Shown here: positions 62,901-64,000 of the stretch, piece by piece | How the letters are laid out: the number at the start of each line of letters is the position of its first letter | Position numbering within the stretch: the stretch's first letter is position 1 | Position numbers and translations under genes: made by a program | DNA from: Staphylococcus sp. | GTDB taxonomy: Bacteria > Bacteroidota > Bacteroidia > Bacteroidales > Muribaculaceae | Reading direction: 5' to 3' | Assembly: GCA_023665865.1 (NCBI GenBank) | Contig: JAMPDC010000001.1 | Location: forward strand, 1,996,662-2,060,661 | Length of the DNA: 64,000 nucleotides | The notes under the pieces: model-generated | Databases searched by the model: none | The model's input: the letters and a program-made list of their open reading frames with translations, nothing else | What the model was told of the DNA's origin: nothing

Positions 62901-64000
62901 GTGGCCAGATAAAGAGACCGGAGGCTATATGCTTCGCAGCCGCGAGGACGCAGAGGCATTTGCTAAAGAAGCTTCCGATGGCTGGGCTGAGAATCCGGAG
63001 GACACTTCCATCAGCCTCAGCGACATTGAAGAGGCAATAAAACCGACTAATCAGGAAAACTCTTCGCCCGAAACGGAAATTCCTGAACAGAAACCTACCA
63101 CTTCTGAACCGGAAACGGCAACACCTGTTCAGGAAACGCCTAAATCTGAACAGGAAGATAAACCAGTCGAAGCTGCACAAAAGCCGGGGAAGAAGCCGAG
63201 CAAGTGGGTAGATGAAGAGGACGCAGAGGAATTTGCGCGCCTCCGCGACATCTTGCGCAATGGATTAGGGCAGCTGAATGTGGGCTTCCCTCCTGAACTT
63301 CTTTATGCCGGGGCAAAGATGAGTTATCTCATGATGAAGCACGGTGTGAGGAAATTTGCTGAGTATGCCACTGCCATGATTGAGGAACTTGGGGATACAA
63401 TCAGACCGCACCTTAAATCTCTTTACAACTTCACACGATCCACTGAGGAAGTAATGAGTAGCGAATGGTCGAATGAGCTTACCCCCTTTGACGAGGTGAT
63501 GAAATTCGATACCGCCAACTTCGATAAGTCTCATGTGGACGCTCTATCTACAGCCGAGAATGTAGTAGCCGAGGAAGATAGCCAAAAGCATATCGAAGAG
63601 ACCACAGAAGCTATAAAGGACAACATTCGGCATAATCCCGATGGAAGTACCACCAAGACCATAACGGAAGGAGGCGTAGAAATGGACGTTACAGAAGGAG
63701 ACTTCATCCCCGGCATCCTTCCTGCCATAGATGAACAGAAGCCTGAGAAGAAACCAACCAAGCCAAAACCTGCAACCACTGGACAGCTTGACCTCTTCGG
63801 CGAAGAAGAGGAGCATATAGTAAATGATGTAATTGAACAGACCACGCCACCCGAAGCGAAGCCGGAGGCTGAACTATCAGGAGATTCAGTAGAATATCAA
63901 GAACGTGCCCGACAGGAGCGTGACTTGGTGGACGATATAGTCGTGGAGATAGTGAAGCGATCCGACATGAAAGCCGGAGGCGTTGATAAGGGACCGCTCT
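56986..64000 (+). CDS. Giant polyvalent-type phage/element protein (C-terminus beyond window)
   Basis: The frame is open from ATG 56986 to the edge: 2,338 codons without a stop, checked line by line. Two N-terminal repeats (KWLYDQLKGKGYNVGKDVEE and RWAYDTATKSGLNVGRDIDE) are followed by helical and hydrophobic regions (about 360-470, 580-620). A kinase-like module (about 1100-1250: GESAVYINEEQGKVYKI, YFIDPIIDF) resembles the kinase of polyvalent proteins. A coiled Lys/Gln region (1290-1410) and an unknown W/G-rich domain (about 1440-1540) follow. Next is an inorganic-pyrophosphatase-like module (about 1711-1825: GHVQVGTFDVTIENPKGSVR, YGYIRGTKGVDGDHIDVYI, DEHKVMLGF). The FAEYATAMIEELGDTIRPHL element (about 2120-2140) often precedes methylase/helicase domains. 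It is probably injected with DNA or acts in defence evasion. Confidence 0.82.
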   Translation, partial: MANESTKWLYDQLKGKGYNVGKDVEEFDGLMRTNADSRRWAYDTATKSGLNVGRDIDEFSSLVGGPTQQDTSSAPVAPVEGMKPTDTQPEQQAWQPTPMQKAFMSHAAQSAVDSFKANTGAVLDQIKNQAEYIKHGEALTGHPVKIGVKMNLESGQPEQKYLTPAGGVTTDKDRAEQDSFAYRQYSDNMTVAGQLRRAGRDLDDLSNRAEKRKSEIIEEVRQRQAQKDSGLLGKVYQGIRGGDGMTAPTGEFMDEVNVVLATDREYRSLEAARREAEKRVQTIQHENDRQNGKDVGFWRGFGEVVSDSRTWDFGLGDMQDALTKVSVAGKEPNARSDAENAMLEQTAEAQAAEAAYGQNDSFWNRAGVMTGEMLPFMLDFALMGGARSGGTVATRNLSAMLLKGAHKAAPAVVRNKAAQWTVKVLGAMPEELLRATAMTNTVQAAKTGADIVNRKLGDVEVDKNGNYEFSNDKSWVDAVWQGEANAIIENYSEMFGTHLEGVLSLNALGKIADTFGAKRLSGILAKASNSELAGIAGTMQKHLNQLGVSDYFGEVGEEYYGQLWRTMLNLDDAYKQNPDGTRTNLFLDGQFHGDIWGGMALSMGLMGAGKYTLSAAAYGSMKHQVNKADARASEIFTPDVWEGWRGRIDGTTNAEIGTMAESIISDNTLTAEQKGAAMSYMEASLNLRGFNLGSVARQRGGKQSAEEAAVNESYMDGYTATTPQEMNDAKRMLDLQRQRLASSLSDDVVPEFDADPIGALSRTHDPELKRIAADYVNAKQVYDGMIQRVRDDIDGRIAQSDTMIDSRVNRETGMIQPATLKLDNRQVYIVNGTVSMYEDDAGIDAENSSESIIIRDAETGKVEFTDPSQLLNLGESIEAKAEKEVARNQIKMEIAQAAANNIDGVLQFAPGETYSVLDIDGDPEEIAILGDSVDEEGTPVDGSVDIQYPDGTIQSVPTVDLQQWVDAANQHRVEQFAADQNAGRKSADTGNDLEKEVTEGLESEGLGVTLQENQANIPNSENGNGSQQDNDEPAYSSGDDGGSMAGDSASGVASNRDRGYIRVYEEGLAAERDGDPGRSERARRAEESQRLVTVARQNSQYIDRKDFDSLGERRRKPSGESAVYINEEQGKVYKIKNPAAKSPMKGNVQPEDVIYEHLVHNKYFPETAYGFEGISDEFGDVRVVLSQDLVESSRQATKNEVESALAEKGLHPEGNYRYGNDEISVTDVTGDNALVGADGKVYFIDPIIDFKKPVREILPDEDAAPGVSSSALSRIPVDERTGVPMFEQVDADTAWDGAVEFVENEDDAKEYADSMVEQLTKDVATAEKNIGKVKATSDIAKFKAEKAAARQALADAQARLEHWTKIAGVRESRITEAQRQEAEAERLRQIKAEQEARQAERQARDEERASRPGEYARAMSTWEEPSSLEERILRDLTGGGIKLRWADNGNTRGLGAHLFGGRNTERRWDGEYGNYKWLVDDSNGLLPEEYAERLAQEYYNDYENNTDHHSETFDAALDILRSYASSRDMWSRVQELHQVNLDAEANAEDFERMEMEARGITEEDIERDRMYREQYGMSEDEWDEFYMTNGQEIDMSDEEFENLNTNLSELKADEQSEQQRLQQATSDTSEQGGASEIGADSDGVVREAGLYAPGQIEASGPEGSNQESSGDVSLRDDERGRESSDGSLGSRIAEAETAVNTSPTDRQKEAGNYKKGHVQVGTFDVTIENPKGSVRSGVDPDGTPWETTMTHTYGYIRGTKGVDGDHIDVYISSDVDAWNGRKAFVVDQYNLDGTFDEHKVMLGFNDRDEAFGAYLSNYESGWEKGRRLDIIEVNMEDFEKWIESSKRKTKPFAEYKNVKTEANSTAHGGKDPLHDEVRQWLGMKGLEATEASRSAVMRYFKIGYNRASQILNAIAQEAQEESTASTDGYTIVSKPYTNKQDKTLDTYLVTFDSELTKEDKKRLRDLAKSRKGWPDKETGGYMLRSREDAEAFAKEASDGWAENPEDTSISLSDIEEAIKPTNQENSSPETEIPEQKPTTSEPETATPVQETPKSEQEDKPVEAAQKPGKKPSKWVDEEDAEEFARLRDILRNGLGQLNVGFPPELLYAGAKMSYLMMKHGVRKFAEYATAMIEELGDTIRPHLKSLYNFTRSTEEVMSSEWSNELTPFDEVMKFDTANFDKSHVDALSTAENVVAEEDSQKHIEETTEAIKDNIRHNPDGSTTKTITEGGVEMDVTEGDFIPGILPAIDEQKPEKKPTKPKPATTGQLDLFGEEEEHIVNDVIEQTTPPEAKPEAELSGDSVEYQERARQERDLVDDIVVEIVKRSDMKAGGVDKGPL
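60050..60262 (+). CDS. Candidate nested gene 1 inside the giant ORF (+1 frame)
   Basis: 70 codons, start METDLNKIMMSQRIHPGMTA. The product has a normal protein composition (four Trp; AAQWLETQPQAWRAIETEAI; YECMKRGWPLNVMEIQG), while the giant frame here is Ser/Gly/Asp/Arg filler. By direct count GC3 is 51/70 in this frame against 25/60 in the giant frame over 60061-60240. The region before the ATG is A/T-rich (AATATACCTAATTCGGAAA), as in Bacteroidetes start sites. The stop is 23 bp before the kinase-like module begins. No family is recognised. It could also be a chance open frame. Confidence 0.55.
   Translation: METDLNKIMMSQRIHPGMTAAQWLETQPQAWRAIETEAIYECMKRGWPLNVMEIQGVARELDAQRNPKGW
61823..62062 (+). 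CDS. Candidate nested gene 2 inside the giant ORF (+1 frame)
   Basis: 79 codons, start MNNPNSRDYSKLPPIPQSRE, continuing with helical VKLAQTAMAWCVKQGFMHPD and EVIKKAVAMYRYAMMKEAEK. The composition is like a folded alpha-helical protein, whereas the giant frame over the same bases is Gly/Ser/Glu filler (GASEIGADSDGVVREAG). GC3 is 54/79 here against 21/60 for the giant frame over 61861-62040. An A/T-rich leader (ACTAACTTATCAGAATTAAAA) precedes the ATG. The stop lies 53 bp before the pyrophosphatase-like module. Same relative frame as nested gene 1. Confidence 0.58.
   Translation: MNNPNSRDYSKLPPIPQSREEQVKLAQTAMAWCVKQGFMHPDKLKHPDRKEVIKKAVAMYRYAMMKEAEKAQTAPSDQE

Larger units (their letters stand above)
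52642..64000. mobile_element. Left part of an integrated phage-like/mobile element
   Basis: It begins between prfC and the integrase; the exact left att site cannot be fixed without the right end, which is outside the window. Contents in order: tyrosine recombinase, small protein (minus), repeat-rich gene-free region, GGRQKGTPNK-type protein (minus), Gly-rich virion-like protein, charged coiled protein, and a giant polyvalent-type protein open at the edge. The gene types, the lack of housekeeping genes and the abrupt change from conserved neighbours support an inserted element. A tailed-phage-like prophage or a conjugative/phage-plasmid element are both possible. Confidence 0.75.

Overview
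The window reads as a chromosome segment of a Bacteroidales bacterium, most likely a gut Muribaculaceae-type lineage. The evidence is the Bacteroidetes -7 promoter element (TAnnTTTG, with TTG about 20 bp upstream), weak Shine-Dalgarno signals, LxxSC lipoproteins, a SprA homologue beside ruvA, a glycine-lipid acyltransferase pair, an OPT transporter and a tyrosine recombinase of the Bacteroidales element type. The family placement is inferred. No rRNA, tRNA or CRISPR array was seen.

Positions 1-3400 are accessory: two tandem paralogous exported proteins (one cut by the window edge), a two-gene lipoprotein operon preceded by a 119-bp imperfect palindrome, and an orphan gene. Positions 3.4-52.6 kb are core chromosome: acyl-CoA synthetase, miaA, pepT, pncB, the giant sprA and ruvA on the minus strand; a pseudouridine synthase, two lipid acyltransferases (glsA/glsB-like) and galE on the plus strand; an ECF sigma / membrane anti-sigma candidate / exported protein / outer-membrane barrel cluster; ridA, a BrkB-type membrane protein, a lipoprotein overlapping a Rel-family (p)ppGpp synthetase, murA and murB; the anaerobic ribonucleotide reductase pair nrdD-nrdG; an MlaE/MlaF lipid ABC transporter; divergent hisS and nfo; an MFS carrier; a lysC-lysA-OPT-MATE operon; a TPR protein, a VanX-like dipeptidase and prfC.

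From about 52.65 kb to the right edge lies the left end of an integrated phage-like or mobile element inserted just downstream of prfC. It has an integrase, a small protein, an AT-rich block plus a dense array of inverted and direct short repeats (a possible replication or control locus), a GGRQKGTPNK-type phage protein, a Gly/Ala-rich virion-like protein, a charged coiled protein, and a giant reading frame of more than 2,300 codons that runs off the window. That frame resembles the multidomain 'polyvalent' proteins of phages and conjugative elements, with kinase-like and inorganic-pyrophosphatase-like modules.

The most unusual observation is that two of its interdomain linkers each contain a complete small ORF in the +1 frame (70 and 79 codons). 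Amino-acid composition and GC3 in these segments fit the small ORF better than the giant frame, suggesting nested (overprinted) genes sitting immediately upstream of a domain.

Other points of interest are MurA with Asp in place of the fosfomycin-target Cys, a Rel protein whose hydrolase motif is lost although its synthetase keeps the RxKD signature, and a terminator for the mla operon that lies inside the 3' end of nrdG.
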